Below, in pieces: positions 1 to 11,085 of a DNA stretch of 64,000 nucleotides. The DNA is from Rhodanobacter sp. C01. GTDB lineage: Bacteria > Pseudomonadota > Gammaproteobacteria > Xanthomonadales > Rhodanobacteraceae. The stretch spans positions 186,001 through 250,000 of the forward strand of contig NZ_MUNR01000010.1 in NCBI RefSeq assembly GCF_002001045.1, written 5' to 3'. The translations under genes were made by a program, and so were the position numbers. Position 1 is the stretch's first letter. Each line of letters opens with the position of its first letter. The notes beneath the pieces were generated by a model. The model worked only from the letters and a program-made list of their open reading frames with translations, had not been told where the DNA came from and did not search any database.

Positions 1-543
1 GATGGCGGCAGTGCCCGAGTACTGGCGGCAGTGCAATATCGCAGCGCGCCCGGCATGACGGACCGGCTCGCCGCGCTCACCATGCTGGTACACGGCCACG
101 CCGCACAAGCTGCCGCGGTGCTGGCGGATTATCGCGAACGCCATGCCGACAACGCGCTGGCGCTGGACAAATGGTTTGCCGTACAGGCGCAGTTGCCGGG
201 CGATGCCGCGCTGGAACGCGTACTGCTGCTGGAGCAGGACCCGGCATTCACGTTGAAGAACCCGAATCGGGTACAGGCGCTGTTCGGCGCCTTCGTGCGC
301 GGCAATCCCAGCGGTTTCCACCGCGCCGACGGCGCCGGTTATCGCCTGCTCGCCGAGCGCCTGCTCACACTCGATGCGCTCAATCCGCAGCTCGCGGCAC
401 GACTGGCCACGGCGTTCAACGGGTGGCAGCGGCTGGAACCGCAGCGTCGCGAGGCAGCACGCGTGGCGATTGCCGGACTGGCCCGACACGGCGCGCTTTC
501 GCGCAATCTGGCCGAGATCATCGGCAACGTGCTCAGTCACTGA
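1..543 (+). CDS. pepN: Aminopeptidase N, C-terminal part (gene cut by window start)
   Basis: Frame 1 is open from the first base to the TGA at 541-543, so only the last 180 codons are present. The end of the protein matches the C-terminal helical domain of the M1-family aminopeptidase PepN: a GNPSGFHRADGAGYRLLAE segment, then NPQLAARLATAFNGW and the terminal RNLAEIIGNVLSH. PepN is a cytoplasmic zinc aminopeptidase that removes N-terminal residues from peptides. Its HExxH zinc site and GAMEN motif lie upstream of the window and cannot be checked. The assignment rests on recalled similarity of the tail to E. coli PepN. The gene converges on the small minus-strand gene at 626-811, and I see no clear terminator between them. 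Confidence 0.88.
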   Translation, partial: DGGSARVLAAVQYRSAPGMTDRLAALTMLVHGHAAQAAAVLADYRERHADNALALDKWFAVQAQLPGDAALERVLLLEQDPAFTLKNPNRVQALFGAFVRGNPSGFHRADGAGYRLLAERLLTLDALNPQLAARLATAFNGWQRLEPQRREAARVAIAGLARHGALSRNLAEIIGNVLSH

Positions 544-625
544 GCGCCGGCAGGCCGTTCGCAAGGCGCCTGAGTATCTCCATCCGTGCGCGTGGCATGT
601 TCGCCGCGCACACGCCTCGCCGGAT

Positions 626-811
626 TCAGACGGCCAGATGGTCCAGTGCGTCGAGCAGGCTCTGCATGCGCGATTCCAGGTCCGGCTGCAGCGCAACGCG
701 CTCGTTGTCAGCACGCTCTTCCAGGCTGTCCATCGCCATTTCGATCTGGCCAATCTCGATCATCAGATCATGGCGTGGATAAACCGGCTCGAAGTTGAAG
801 TTCATGTCCAT
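626..811 (-). CDS. Small acidic hypothetical protein (61 aa)
   Basis: I do not recognise this protein. I chose the ATG at 811 because an AAGGGGAC Shine-Dalgarno-like stretch lies 6 bases upstream; a longer reading from 871 lacks such a site. The product begins MDMNFNFEPVYPRHDLMIEI and continues as a predicted amphipathic, acidic helix rich in E, D, L and M. It has no signal peptide, membrane segment or cysteine. It resembles a small soluble coiled-coil-like protein. It converges on pepN, and about 600 bases of gene-free DNA lie upstream of it. No function is inferred. Confidence 0.5.
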   Translation of the reverse strand: MDMNFNFEPVYPRHDLMIEIGQIEMAMDSLEERADNERVALQPDLESRMQSLLDALDHLAV

Positions 812-984
812 GGTATGTCCCCTTCGCATGGGTTCGTGTTGGTAAGCGGGAAGATGCATCGCCCGTGCCAATGTGTGATGTTCATCACAATCGATTCGCG
901 ATCCACATCGCGCGACTGACGCTGCACGTCATCTGCTGCCGCGGCCCGGCACAAACCCCCTTTTCAGTCACCCCTTGTTCACGC

Positions 985-1162
985 GTATTCGGTGAATATC
1001 CGTCCCTACGACGGGGCAGCGCTCGCTGTCTTTGCCAGCAGACTTCCGGTTTCTGGCGCTCGGCAATACGGTCATCCTGGATTCCCCCTGTTCCTGAGAC
1101 CGCCGGGCGCCAGATCTATCAGCACAAGGCTCCGCGGCCGCCGCCGCGGGGCCTTGTCTTTT
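985..1162 (+). ncRNA. Candidate structured small RNA with C-rich loop
   Basis: Three elements suggest an independent small RNA. A hairpin CCGTC/GACGG occupies 1000-1014. A long stem pairs 1052-1064 (TCTGGCGCTCGGC) with 1102-1114 (13 bp, one G-U), extended by GGTC/GACC (1070-1073 with 1098-1101). A 15-bp terminator stem with a T-run ends at 1162. The apical loop at 1074-1097 carries a CCCCC run, a feature of C-rich-loop regulatory RNAs such as Xanthomonas sX13 that pair with G-rich ribosome binding sites. I cannot show sequence homology to sX13 or to 6S RNA. The 5' end is a guess. Confidence 0.4.
1124..1162 (+). terminator. Rho-independent terminator of the candidate small RNA
   Basis: ACAAGGC, a T-G wobble and CCGCGGC (1124-1138) pair with 1143-1157 across a CGCC loop. 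This gives 15 bp followed by CTTTT on the plus strand. No protein gene ends just upstream, so it probably closes a non-coding transcript. Confidence 0.7.
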
Positions 1163-1189
1163 ATGCTTCCGAAGGTCTGCCGACCGCAC

Positions 1190-1220
1190 AAAAGGCGACG
1201 GCACCCCGAGGGGTGCCGTC
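1190..1220 (-). terminator. Strong hairpin, probable minus-strand terminator
   Basis: GACGGCACCCC (1197-1207) pairs with GGGGTGCCGTC (1210-1220). On the minus strand the stem is followed by GCCTTTTG, a short T-run; on the plus strand only TTGCTT follows. It therefore best ends a minus-strand transcript starting somewhere in 1221-1416, or acts in both directions. No minus-strand gene is visible upstream. Confidence 0.5.
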
Positions 1221-1241
1221 TTGCTTCCTTTCCTGGTACGC

Positions 1242-1265
1242 GATCGAACCCCTGTCCGTTCGATC
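1242..1265. repeat. Inverted repeat with C-rich loop upstream of mnmG
   Basis: GATCGAAC (1242-1249) and GTTCGATC (1258-1265) form a perfect 8-bp inverted repeat around CCCTGTCC. It could be an RNA hairpin in either direction or a protein-binding palindrome. A further GCGCG/CGCGC hairpin follows within 20 bases. Confidence 0.4.
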
Positions 1266-1416
1266 TCGGCGCGCGTGTTCGCGCAGCGTCTGCCCGTGAA
1301 AGTGCTGTCGGATTTAAGCATGGACCATGCCAGCCACCTCGATCCGCCGGCAAAGCTATTAATGGCGTTACCATGGCGCCCCGTTTTGTCACTTTTTGCA
1401 CGCTCAGGTCAGTTCC

Positions 1417-3291
<1,875 letters not shown>

Positions 3292-3388
3292 GCCTCTTCC
3301 TTCCCACGCCACAGGGACTTGTGGCATGCAGCATCCGGCGGTACTCATGGCATCATGCCCACTTTGACCAGCATGGGGAGTGTGCACG

Positions 3389-4168
3389 ATGGAAATCTGG
3401 ATTGGTCGGGACGGCGAACGGCACGGCCCGTACAAGGAAGAGGACGTACGTCAGTGGCTGCGCAGTGGCCAGGTCAGCCGCGACGACCTGGCCTGGTACG
3501 AAGGCCTCGCCGACTGGCAGCCGCTGTCGGTGCTGTTTCCCGATGAAATGCGCAGCGCGCCGCCGCCGGTCAGCAATTCTTATTCAGCACCCACTGCGCC
3601 GCGGCAGGCGCTGCCGCAAACCACCGCTGCAGCACTGGAAGACTACGCCGGTTTCTGGAAGCGAGTGGGTGCCTATATCCTCGATGCGATCATTCTGTAC
3701 CTGCCGAACATGCTCATCATGAAGGCCCTCGGTGGCGATGCGGCTCAAGCAGCGTTGAAGCAGGCGATGCTTGCCGCACCGGGTGATGCGCACGCAATGA
3801 TGGCAGCCTATGGCCAGTTCTACTCGTCGATGGCAACTGCATCGCTGATCACCACCGTATTGGCATGGTTGTACTTTGCCTTGTGCGAAAGCTCGGCCTG
3901 GCAGGCCACCGTGGGCAAACTGGCCCTCGGTATCAGGGTCACCGACCTGCAGGGCAACCGGATCAGCTTCCCGCGCGCGCTGGGTCGCTATCCAGCCAAG
4001 ATCCTCAGCGGCATCATCTTGTGCATCGGCTTTCTGATGGTCGCCTGGACCCAGCGCAAGCAGGGGCTGCACGACATGATCGCCAGCACCCTGGTGCTGA
4101 ATGGCCGCGCCAGCGAATTCAAGCCGACGCAGGCTTCGCCTGGCAGCAGCAATTCGTTCAGCGCCTGA
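3389..4168 (+). CDS. RDD-family membrane protein with N-terminal GYF_2-type domain
   Basis: 259 aa. Residues 1-50 (WIGRDGERHGPYKEEDVRQW ... DLAWYEGLADWQPL) match the GYF_2 (DUF4339) fold that often precedes membrane domains. From about residue 85 an RDD domain begins (YAGFWKRVGAYILDAIILYL). It carries the family's arginine and aspartates and about four hydrophobic segments, and ends with the RDD-like KQGLHDMIASTLVL. RDD proteins are inner-membrane proteins of mostly unknown role, and some act as ion antiporters. The start is the ATG at 3389, behind GGGGAGTG. A terminator follows, so the gene is probably monocistronic or shares the mnmG transcript. Confidence 0.85.
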   Translation: MEIWIGRDGERHGPYKEEDVRQWLRSGQVSRDDLAWYEGLADWQPLSVLFPDEMRSAPPPVSNSYSAPTAPRQALPQTTAAALEDYAGFWKRVGAYILDAIILYLPNMLIMKALGGDAAQAALKQAMLAAPGDAHAMMAAYGQFYSSMATASLITTVLAWLYFALCESSAWQATVGKLALGIRVTDLQGNRISFPRALGRYPAKILSGIILCIGFLMVAWTQRKQGLHDMIASTLVLNGRASEFKPTQASPGSSNSFSA

Positions 4169-4185
4169 TCCCGCGTTGTTCATCC

Positions 4186-4217
4186 ACGGCGCCACGACTT
4201 GGTCGCGGCGCCGTTTT
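4186..4217 (+). terminator. Rho-independent terminator after the RDD gene
   Basis: ACGGCGCC and CGAC (4186-4198) pair with GTCG and GGCGCCGT (4202-4214), with one internal mismatch and a 3-base loop, followed by TTTT. It lies 18 bases after the stop codon. Confidence 0.85.
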
Positions 4218-4326
4218 CGTTCGGGGCTCGCACGCGGCGATAAAGCTTCAAGCCCCTTGATATCATCACTGGCTTGATCTCATTCATCCGGCGCGGCGCG
4301 CCATCGCAAGGAACAGAAAGTCCCTC

Positions 4327-6651
4327 ATGCTCAGCATCGAACAACGCATTGCCCACGACATCGCCGCCAAACCCGAACAGGTGCGTTCGGCGGTAGAGCT
4401 TCTTGATGGCGGCGCCACCGTGCCGTTCATCGCGCGCTACCGCAAGGAAGTCACCGGCGGTCTTGACGATACCCAGCTGCGCCTGCTGGAAGAGCAGCTG
4501 CATTACCTGCGTGAACTGGAGGACCGCCGCAGCGCGATCCTCGCCAGCATCGAGGAACAGGGCAAACTGAGCGATGCGCTGAAGGGCGACATCTTCGCTG
4601 CCGACACCAAGGCACGACTGGAAGATCTGTATCTGCCGTTCAAGCCGAAGCGGCGCACCAAGGCACAGATCGCGCGCGAAGCCGGGCTGGAACCACTGGC
4701 GCTGGGCCTGCGCGAGGATCCCACGCTGACGCCCGAGGCATTCGCTGAAAAGTTTGTCGACGCGGAGAAAGGCGTGGCCGACGTGCGCGCGGCGCTCGAT
4801 GGCGCACGGGCGATCCTGATGGAATCGATCGCCGAGGACGCGCACCTGGTCGGCGAGCTGCGCGACTGGCTGTGGGCGCAGGGGCAGATCCGCGCCAAGC
4901 TGGTCGAAGGCAAGGAGAACGAGGGCGCGAAGTTCCGCGACTATTTCGACCATGTCGAACCGATCGGCAAGATTCCCTCACATCGCCTGCTGGCGCTGAT
5001 GCGCGCGCGCAACGAAGGCATTATCGAGCTGGAACTCGCACCGGCTGCCGACAGCGAACAAGGCCACATCGAAGGCGAAGGTCGTGTCGCCGCCCGCGCC
5101 AATATCCACAACCGCGGCCGTGCTGCCGATGCGTGGCTGCGCGAAACCGTGCGGCTGACCTGGCGGGTGAAGCTGCACCTGCATCTCACCCTCGACCTGT
5201 TCGGCCGCGTGCGCGAAGGCGCCGAGGACGAGGCGATCCGCGTGTTCGGCGACAACCTCAAGGATCTGATGCTGGCCGCACCGGCTGGTGCGAAGACCGT
5301 GATGGGCCTCGATCCCGGCATCCGTACCGGCGTCAAGGTGGCGGTGGTCGATGCCACCGGCAAGCTGCTCGCCACCGATGTCATTTATCCGCACGAGCCA
5401 CGCCGGCAGTGGAACGAATCCCTCGTGCAACTGGCGAAGCTGTGCAAGCAGCACGGTGTGGATCTGATCGCGATCGGCAACGGTACCGCCTCGCGCGAAA
5501 CCGACAAGTTGACGGGTGAGCTGATCAAGAAGTTGCCCGACGCCAGGCTGTCGAAAGTGGTGGTAAGTGAAGCGGGCGCCTCAGTGTATTCCGCCTCGGA
5601 AATCGCAGCGAAGGAATTCCCCGCCCTCGACGTGAGCCTGCGTGGCGCCGTCTCCATCGCACGCCGACTGCAGGATCCGCTGGCCGAACTGGTGAAGATC
5701 GAGCCGAAGGCGATCGGCGTCGGTCAGTACCAGCACGACGTGAACCAGATCAAGCTGGCACGTGCGCTGGATGCGCGCGTCGAGGATTGCGTGAATGCGG
5801 TCGGCGTGGATGTGAATACCGCTTCCGCCGCCCTGCTGTCGCGCGTGGCCGGCCTCAGCGCCAGCGTCGCCGAGAACGTGGTGAAGCACCGTGACAGCAA
5901 CGGCCCGTTCGCCAACCGCAAGGCACTGCTGAAAGTGCCGCGGCTCGGCGACAAGGCATTCGAGCAGTGCGCCGGCTTCCTGCGTGTGTCCAACGGCGAC
6001 AACCCGCTGGACGCCAGCTCGGTACATCCGGAAGCCTACCCGGTGGTCGAACGGATCATCGCGCAGTGCGGCCGCGAGGTGCGCAACATCATCGGCGACA
6101 GCAGCTTCCTGCGCGGCCTGAAAGCCGAGCAGTTCACCGACGAGAAGTTTGGCGTGCCGACCGTGCGCGACATCCTGAAGGAGCTGGAAAAACCCGGCCG
6201 CGATCCGCGGCCGGAATTCGTCGCGCCGAGTTTTGCCGAAGGCGTCGAGGACGTGAAGGACCTCAGGCCCGGGATGATTCTCGAAGGTCGCGTCACCAAT
6301 GTCGCCGCATTCGGTGCCTTCGTCGACATCGGCGTGCATCAGGATGGTCTGGTGCACGTCTCCGCGTTGTCGCACACCTTCGTCAAGGATCCACGCGACG
6401 CCGTGAAGGCCGGCGACATCGTCAAGGTGAAGGTGATGGAAGTGGACATCCCGCGTCAGCGCATAGGCCTGAGCATGCGGCTGGACGACGAACCTAGACA
6501 GGCGCGCGGCCGGCCGGGTGCAGACAAGGATGGCTCGCGCGGCCAGCCCGACTCGCGTCCTGCGCGCAGCGGCATCGGCAAGCCGTTGCCGGCAGCGGCC
6601 CCAAGCGGGAATGCTTTGGCCGAAGCTTTTGCGCGAGCCCGCAAGAACTGA
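4327..6651 (+). CDS. tex: Tex-family RNA-binding transcription accessory protein
   Basis: 774 aa, almost the same length as E. coli YhgF/Tex. Domains in order: the Tex N-terminal helical region ([17 protein letters not shown]), a YqgF/RNase H-like domain near residue 325 ([18 protein letters not shown]), a helix-hairpin-helix region ([19 protein letters not shown]), and a C-terminal S1 RNA-binding domain at about 650-720 ([31 protein letters not shown]). A basic, low-complexity tail follows. Tex binds nucleic acid and associates with transcription; its exact role is unsettled. The start ATG at 4327 follows AAGGAACAGAAAG. It stands alone between two terminators. Confidence 0.95.
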   Translation: MLSIEQRIAHDIAAKPEQVRSAVELLDGGATVPFIARYRKEVTGGLDDTQLRLLEEQLHYLRELEDRRSAILASIEEQGKLSDALKGDIFAADTKARLEDLYLPFKPKRRTKAQIAREAGLEPLALGLREDPTLTPEAFAEKFVDAEKGVADVRAALDGARAILMESIAEDAHLVGELRDWLWAQGQIRAKLVEGKENEGAKFRDYFDHVEPIGKIPSHRLLALMRARNEGIIELELAPAADSEQGHIEGEGRVAARANIHNRGRAADAWLRETVRLTWRVKLHLHLTLDLFGRVREGAEDEAIRVFGDNLKDLMLAAPAGAKTVMGLDPGIRTGVKVAVVDATGKLLATDVIYPHEPRRQWNESLVQLAKLCKQHGVDLIAIGNGTASRETDKLTGELIKKLPDARLSKVVVSEAGASVYSASEIAAKEFPALDVSLRGAVSIARRLQDPLAELVKIEPKAIGVGQYQHDVNQIKLARALDARVEDCVNAVGVDVNTASAALLSRVAGLSASVAENVVKHRDSNGPFANRKALLKVPRLGDKAFEQCAGFLRVSNGDNPLDASSVHPEAYPVVERIIAQCGREVRNIIGDSSFLRGLKAEQFTDEKFGVPTVRDILKELEKPGRDPRPEFVAPSFAEGVEDVKDLRPGMILEGRVTNVAAFGAFVDIGVHQDGLVHVSALSHTFVKDPRDAVKAGDIVKVKVMEVDIPRQRIGLSMRLDDEPRQARGRPGADKDGSRGQPDSRPARSGIGKPLPAAAPSGNALAEAFARARKN

Positions 6652-6662
6652 CGCAGGCAGAT

Positions 6663-6694
6663 GGTGCGCATGACCATGCGCACCCGCACGTTTT
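6663..6694 (+). terminator. Probable terminator after tex
   Basis: GGTGCGCAT (6663-6671) and ATGCGCACC (6676-6684) form a 9-bp hairpin with a GACC loop. TTTT follows after a 6-base gap, which is looser than usual. Confidence 0.55.
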
Positions 6695-6756
6695 CCGATA
6701 ATGTGACGCCCCTGTTACGAGGCCCTGTCCGGGCCGCCTTTCCGGGGAGTCAACAC

Positions 6757-8616
6757 ATGCTTCGCAAGCGTCATCTGGTCTCGGCGATCGTCGCCGCCAT
6801 GCTTCTGGCCACCACGGCACACGCTGCCGGGAGCGCGCCGTTCGACAACGTCGTGGTGTTCGGCGACAGCCTGAGCGATACCGGTCAGTTCTTCTCCACC
6901 TCGCTCAACGAATACTCCAAGTTCACCACCAATCCGGGAGAAGTGGCCGTGCAGATCGTTGCCGGTCATTACGGCTTCAACCTGCAGCCGTCGCGCGTCG
7001 GTGGCAGCGACTATGCCTACGGTGGTGCGGGCGTGATCACGGATGACGACGGTCCGGATCCCTCGATCCCGACCATCACCCAGCAGGTCACCGGCTATCT
7101 CGCCAACGGCGCCAAAGCCGATCCGCACAGCCTGTACATGGTCTGGGGTGGCGCGAACGACATCTTCTACCACTCCACCGAATACGGCATTGGCACGATC
7201 TTTCCGGGGGCCGGGGAGACCGAGGCACAGGCGACCGCCAACATCAATGCGGCCGCCACGCAGGAACTGGTGCTGATCAACCAGCTCAAGCAGGCGGGCG
7301 CCAACTATGTGGTGGTGTTCAACCTGCCCAATATCGGAGATACGCCCTCGGCACATGCGGACGAGGCGCTGGTGCCGGGCATCAGCAGTTTCCTCACCGG
7401 CGTGTCGCAGTCCTACAACCAGACGCTCAACGCCGGGCTGGGCTCGAACACGCTGGGAGTCAACACCTACGCCTTGTTCGAACAGGTCGTGGCCGATCCC
7501 GCCAAGTACGGCTTCACCAACATCAGCACGCCAGCCTGCACCACGTCGAGCTCGCATGACTGCGATGGCAGCACCCTGGTCGCTCCGGGTGCGGATCAGA
7601 CCTACCTGTTCGCCGACGGCGTGCACCCGACCACGGCCGCACACGCGATGCTGGCGCAAGTGGTGCTGTCCGAGCTGGCTGCTCCCGGTCAGATCTCGCT
7701 GCTCGGCGAGGCACCGCTGGCCTCGTCCACCGAACAGACCGGTGTCCTGCGCGCCCAGATGATGAAGGACAGCCTGGGTGCCACCCAGCGCGCCTTCGTC
7801 AATATCGACTACGCACAGCAGCGCTTCGACGGCAGCAGCAGTTCGCCACAGACCAGCAGCAACAACGTGAACCTCACGCTCGGCGGCGACATGCAGTTCG
7901 GCAGCAACCTGTCGGGCGGCATCGCTCTTGGCGTGGCACACAACAATGCCGGCGTATCCGGCGGTGGCGGCTACACGCTGAAGGACTACTCCGGGCTGGC
8001 TTATCTCACCTACCACGCTGGCGGCGGTTATGCCGGCGGTTATGCCAGCTATGGCAAATCCAGCTTCGACGACATCAACCGCAACTTTCAGGTCGGTGCC
8101 GCGAACGTCGCTGAAACCGGCAGCACCGACGGCTCGCATCGTGGCGTCGGCCTGACCGGTGGCTGGTGGTTCGATGTCGGCAGCAGTCTCAAGACCGGCC
8201 CGTACGCGAACCTGGAATGGCAGGACATCGATGTCGACAGCTACCACGAGGCCGGTAGCGACGCGACCGCCATGTGGTTCGGCAGCCAGCACCGCCAGGC
8301 ACTGATCTCCTCCCTGGGATGGCGCCTGCAGGGGCAGTGGCAGGTCAACAACCTGGTCATGACGCCGTATGCCGAACTGGCCTGGAACCGTGACAGCAAG
8401 GCCGACCCGCGCGAGATCAGTACCGGCCTGAACACCATGAACGGCTCATTCGCGCTGGCCGGCTTCGTGCCGGACAAGACCTGGGGTACTGCCAGCATCG
8501 GCCTGTCCGCCCAGCTCACTCCCAGCGTCACCAGCTGGATCGGCTACGAGGGCCACTTCAGCGACAGCAGCCAGCGCTACAACAGCGTCAATCTGGGTTT
8601 CAAGATCGGCTTCTGA
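6757..8616 (+). CDS. GDSL-type autotransporter esterase/lipase
   Basis: 619 aa, cell-surface or secreted. A signal peptide spans residues 1-23 (cleavage after AHA). The GDSL hydrolase passenger begins at once: VVFGDSLSDTG holds nucleophile Ser38, WGGANDIF is block III, and DGVHPTTAAH supplies Asp287 and His290. From about residue 360 the protein becomes glycine-rich beta strands typical of an autotransporter beta-barrel, ending NLGFKIGF with the usual terminal Phe. This is the EstA/ApeE layout: the barrel exports the passenger across the outer membrane, where it hydrolyses short-chain esters or lipids. The start is the ATG at 6757; an upstream in-frame ATG at 6661 would spoil the signal peptide. 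Confidence 0.93.
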   Translation: MLRKRHLVSAIVAAMLLATTAHAAGSAPFDNVVVFGDSLSDTGQFFSTSLNEYSKFTTNPGEVAVQIVAGHYGFNLQPSRVGGSDYAYGGAGVITDDDGPDPSIPTITQQVTGYLANGAKADPHSLYMVWGGANDIFYHSTEYGIGTIFPGAGETEAQATANINAAATQELVLINQLKQAGANYVVVFNLPNIGDTPSAHADEALVPGISSFLTGVSQSYNQTLNAGLGSNTLGVNTYALFEQVVADPAKYGFTNISTPACTTSSSHDCDGSTLVAPGADQTYLFADGVHPTTAAHAMLAQVVLSELAAPGQISLLGEAPLASSTEQTGVLRAQMMKDSLGATQRAFVNIDYAQQRFDGSSSSPQTSSNNVNLTLGGDMQFGSNLSGGIALGVAHNNAGVSGGGGYTLKDYSGLAYLTYHAGGGYAGGYASYGKSSFDDINRNFQVGAANVAETGSTDGSHRGVGLTGGWWFDVGSSLKTGPYANLEWQDIDVDSYHEAGSDATAMWFGSQHRQALISSLGWRLQGQWQVNNLVMTPYAELAWNRDSKADPREISTGLNTMNGSFALAGFVPDKTWGTASIGLSAQLTPSVTSWIGYEGHFSDSSQRYNSVNLGFKIGF

Positions 8617-8636
8617 TCCACGCTGGCGGCACAGCG

Positions 8637-8668
8637 AAAAGGCCGTCCACTTTCGTGGACGGCCTTTT
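8637..8668. terminator. Bidirectional terminator between convergent genes
   Basis: A perfect 10-bp stem GGCCGTCCAC/GTGGACGGCC (8641-8664) with a TTTC loop, flanked by AAAA on the left and TTTT on the right. It can end both the esterase transcript and the facing lipoprotein transcript. Confidence 0.92.
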
Positions 8669-8694
8669 CGTATCCGGAGTACGGCCGAGCCGGC

Positions 8695-9576
8695 TTACTT
8701 GTTCTTGCCACCGGTGGCCAGGTTCAGAATGTCCAGTGCCTGCTTGTGCAACTTCGCCGCCGTATCGTCGTCGAGCGTCTGCACGTCGGTGCCGACCTGA
8801 TGCTGCTTCAACACCAGCGTACCGTCATCGCTCCAGCCAGCGCGATCGATCGCACTCGGCTTCGCTCCGCTGCTGGCCATCGTCTTCTGTTCGATCGCCC
8901 ACGGCTTGCCATCTTTGTAGGCGTAATCGGTACTGGTGAAGCCCTTGTCGCCGTAGTCGACCAGTTCGCGGATGAACTGGATCTGGCCCGCCTGACGGAA
9001 CACCTGCCAGCCACGCGAGGCATTCGGATCGAGCTTGGTGCCGTGGCTCATCTTCATCCCACCGAGCTGCTTCTGATCGTCGATGAACGCGGCGAGCACT
9101 TTCTCGCCCGGCGTCTGCTCAGCCACCAGTTCGATCGCCACACCGTCATTCTTCTCGCCCTTGGCAAGCACCGGGGCCTGGATCTTCATCACGTAATGAC
9201 GCTCGCCATCGGTCAGGGTGGCTTGCACCACGTACAGGTCACCCGACTTCACCTCGGCCGGATTGAAGCTCAGCTGGAACGGCTGTGGGAAAGTACCGGC
9301 CGGCGACGTCTTGCTTGCAAGCGGGGCAGAACCCGCTGCCCCGGCCGACACGTCGACCAGGTTGATCAGCAGTTGGGCGGTGGCCGACGGCGGGGTGTCT
9401 CCGCGTACCGTGATCGTGCCGCTCACTTCATTGGCGACCTTGGTGGCCGCTGCCGTGTCCGCAGAGCTGGAGGAAGCCGCGCCGGTATCCGTCGACTGCG
9501 ACGGGGAAGAAGCATTGTTGCAACCGGCCAGGGCCAGTGCTGCAACCGACATCAGCGACAAAACCGTCTTGCGCAT
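8695..9576 (-). CDS. Lipoprotein with YbaY/YscW-type domain
   Basis: 293 aa. The N-terminus MRKTVLSLMSVAALALAGC is a lipoprotein signal peptide with lipid-attachment Cys19. A serine/threonine-rich linker follows. Residues about 50-150 (VSGTITVRGDTPPSATAQLLINLVDVS ... FQLSFNPAEVKSGDLYVVQATL) match the YscW/YbaY domain, named after type III secretion lipoprotein chaperones but common in general envelope lipoproteins. The C-terminal half (about 165-285) is soluble and I do not recognise it. Nothing nearby suggests type III secretion, so the name marks fold only. The gene ends at a shared bidirectional terminator. Confidence 0.8.
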   Translation of the reverse strand: MRKTVLSLMSVAALALAGCNNASSPSQSTDTGAASSSSADTAAATKVANEVSGTITVRGDTPPSATAQLLINLVDVSAGAAGSAPLASKTSPAGTFPQPFQLSFNPAEVKSGDLYVVQATLTDGERHYVMKIQAPVLAKGEKNDGVAIELVAEQTPGEKVLAAFIDDQKQLGGMKMSHGTKLDPNASRGWQVFRQAGQIQFIRELVDYGDKGFTSTDYAYKDGKPWAIEQKTMASSGAKPSAIDRAGWSDDGTLVLKQHQVGTDVQTLDDDTAAKLHKQALDILNLATGGKNK

Positions 9577-9801
9577 GGGAAAACCTCATAAACGTGAAAG
9601 CAAGCACGAAAGCTGTCAGGCGCCTGTGCGCCGCAACTCTACGCGGGGGAAGCTCCAAGCATAGCCCAAAAAGAGCAGTGCGGAAAAGTCAATCCATCCA
9701 ATGACCTACCATGCGCAAGCGTACGCAGGTTCTTGCACAGCCTTGGCCGCCTGTCTCCTGCTCGGTCGCACCACGAACCGACCGGAATCCGAAGAGCAGA
9801 A

Positions 9802-11085
9802 TCAACTGCGTCGCAGCGCCCTGTACGCAATGTCACGCCGGCAGAAGACGCCGTCATAGCGAATCTGCCCGACAGCCCTATAGGCCTGCTCGCGGGCAGC
9901 GGCAATGTCGCGGCCCAGCGCGCATACGGTCAACACGCGACCGCCTGCGGTGACAGCACGGCCATGCCCATCAAGCTGGGTACCCGCATGGAAAACCTTG
10001 GTATCGCTGTCGGTGACTGCATCCAGACCCTCGATCACGTCACCGCTGCGCACCTTGCCGGGATAGCCTTCGGCCGCCAGCACCACGCCGATCGCCGGGC
10101 GCGGATCCCAGCGCGCCGTCGTGTCCTTCAACCGGCCGTCCAGCGCGGCGTCGATCAGTTCAACCAGATCGGATTTCAGACGCAGCATGATCGGTTGCGT
10201 CTCCGGATCGCCGAAGCGCACGTTGAACTCGATCACCTTCGGGTTGCCGGCCTTGTCGATCATCAGGCCCGCGTACAGGAAGCCGATGAAGGGGGCTCCT
10301 TCGACGGCCATGCCATGCAGGGTCGGCTCGATCACTTGCTTCAGGATGCGCTGCTCGACCTCAGGCGTGACCACCGGTGCCGGCGAGTACGCACCCATGC
10401 CACCGGTATTCGGGCCGAGATCGCCCTCGTCACGTCGCTTGTGATCCTGACTCGAAGCCATCGGCAGCGCATGGCTGCCATCGCTCATCACAATGTAGCT
10501 GGCCTCCTCGCCGTCGAGGAACTCCTCGATCACCACCCGCGCCGAGGCATCACCGAAGCTGTGCGCGCCAAGCATGTCGTGCAGCGCCAGCTCGGCATCG
10601 GCCAGGGTCAGTGCGACCACCACGCCCTTGCCCGCAGCGAGGCCGTCGGCCTTGATCACGATCGGCGCGCCATGCTGGCGCACGTAGGCCAGGGCCGGAT
10701 TCAGATCGGTGAACACGGCATAACGGGCGGTGGGAATGTTGTGTCGCTGCAGGAAATCCTTGGCGAACGCCTTGGAACCCTCCAGCTGCGCGGCGATGGC
10801 GCGCGGGCCGAAGATGCGCAGGCCGGCAGCGCGGAAACGATCGACCACGCCGGCCACCAGGGGCACCTCGGGGCCGACCACGGTCAGGCCGACCTTCTCG
10901 CTCTTGGCCAGTTGCAGCAGGCCGTCGATATCGCCCATCGCGACATCGGCATTGCGCACACCGCGCTCATGCGCCGTGCCGGCATTGCCGGGAGCCACGA
11001 TCACCTCGTCGACCTGCGACGACTGCCTGAGCTTCCACGCCAACGCGTGTTCGCGTCCGCCGCTGCCGATCACCAGAACCTTCAT
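9802..11085 (-). CDS. purD: Phosphoribosylamine-glycine ligase
   Basis: 427 aa, standard for PurD. It joins 5-phosphoribosylamine and glycine with ATP in the second step of purine synthesis, in the cytoplasm. It opens MKVLVIGSGGREHALAWKL, the PurD N-terminal motif, then PGNAGTA. The ATP-grasp domain follows (IKADGLAAGKGVVVA, VIEEFLDGEEASY, the SQDHKRRDEGDLGPNTGGMG signature, EFNVRFGDPETQ). I chose the ATG at 11085 because the 16 residues encoded upstream are not part of the family. purH is not adjacent here. Confidence 0.96.
   Translation of the reverse strand: MKVLVIGSGGREHALAWKLRQSSQVDEVIVAPGNAGTAHERGVRNADVAMGDIDGLLQLAKSEKVGLTVVGPEVPLVAGVVDRFRAAGLRIFGPRAIAAQLEGSKAFAKDFLQRHNIPTARYAVFTDLNPALAYVRQHGAPIVIKADGLAAGKGVVVALTLADAELALHDMLGAHSFGDASARVVIEEFLDGEEASYIVMSDGSHALPMASSQDHKRRDEGDLGPNTGGMGAYSPAPVVTPEVEQRILKQVIEPTLHGMAVEGAPFIGFLYAGLMIDKAGNPKVIEFNVRFGDPETQPIMLRLKSDLVELIDAALDGRLKDTTARWDPRPAIGVVLAAEGYPGKVRSGDVIEGLDAVTDSDTKVFHAGTQLDGHGRAVTAGGRVLTVCALGRDIAAAREQAYRAVGQIRYDGVFCRRDIAYRALRRS

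Larger units (their letters stand above)
812..1416. other. Gene-free interval rich in hairpins upstream of mnmG
   Basis: About 600 bases with no credible protein gene on either strand. Bases 812-984 show nothing I recognise beyond the leader of the small minus-strand gene. Bases 985-1162 fold into several stem-loops ending in a strong terminator. A second strong hairpin lies at 1197-1220 and a third inverted repeat at 1242-1265. The last roughly 100 bases must hold the mnmG promoter, but I see no convincing -35/-10 pair. Confidence 0.6.

Noticed and set aside
985-1162. 6S RNA or SRP RNA as the identity of the structured RNA
   Set aside because: The central bubble and closing stem of 6S and the GGAAGG/tetraloop core of SRP RNA are not evident.
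1242-1265. GGGGTTCGATC on the minus strand as a tRNA T-arm
   Set aside because: No acceptor, D or anticodon arms fit around it, and the stem pairs GATCGAAC with GTTCGATC instead.
8695-9576. Evidence of a type III secretion system from the YscW-domain lipoprotein
   Set aside because: The domain is common in general envelope lipoproteins, and no secretion genes are nearby.
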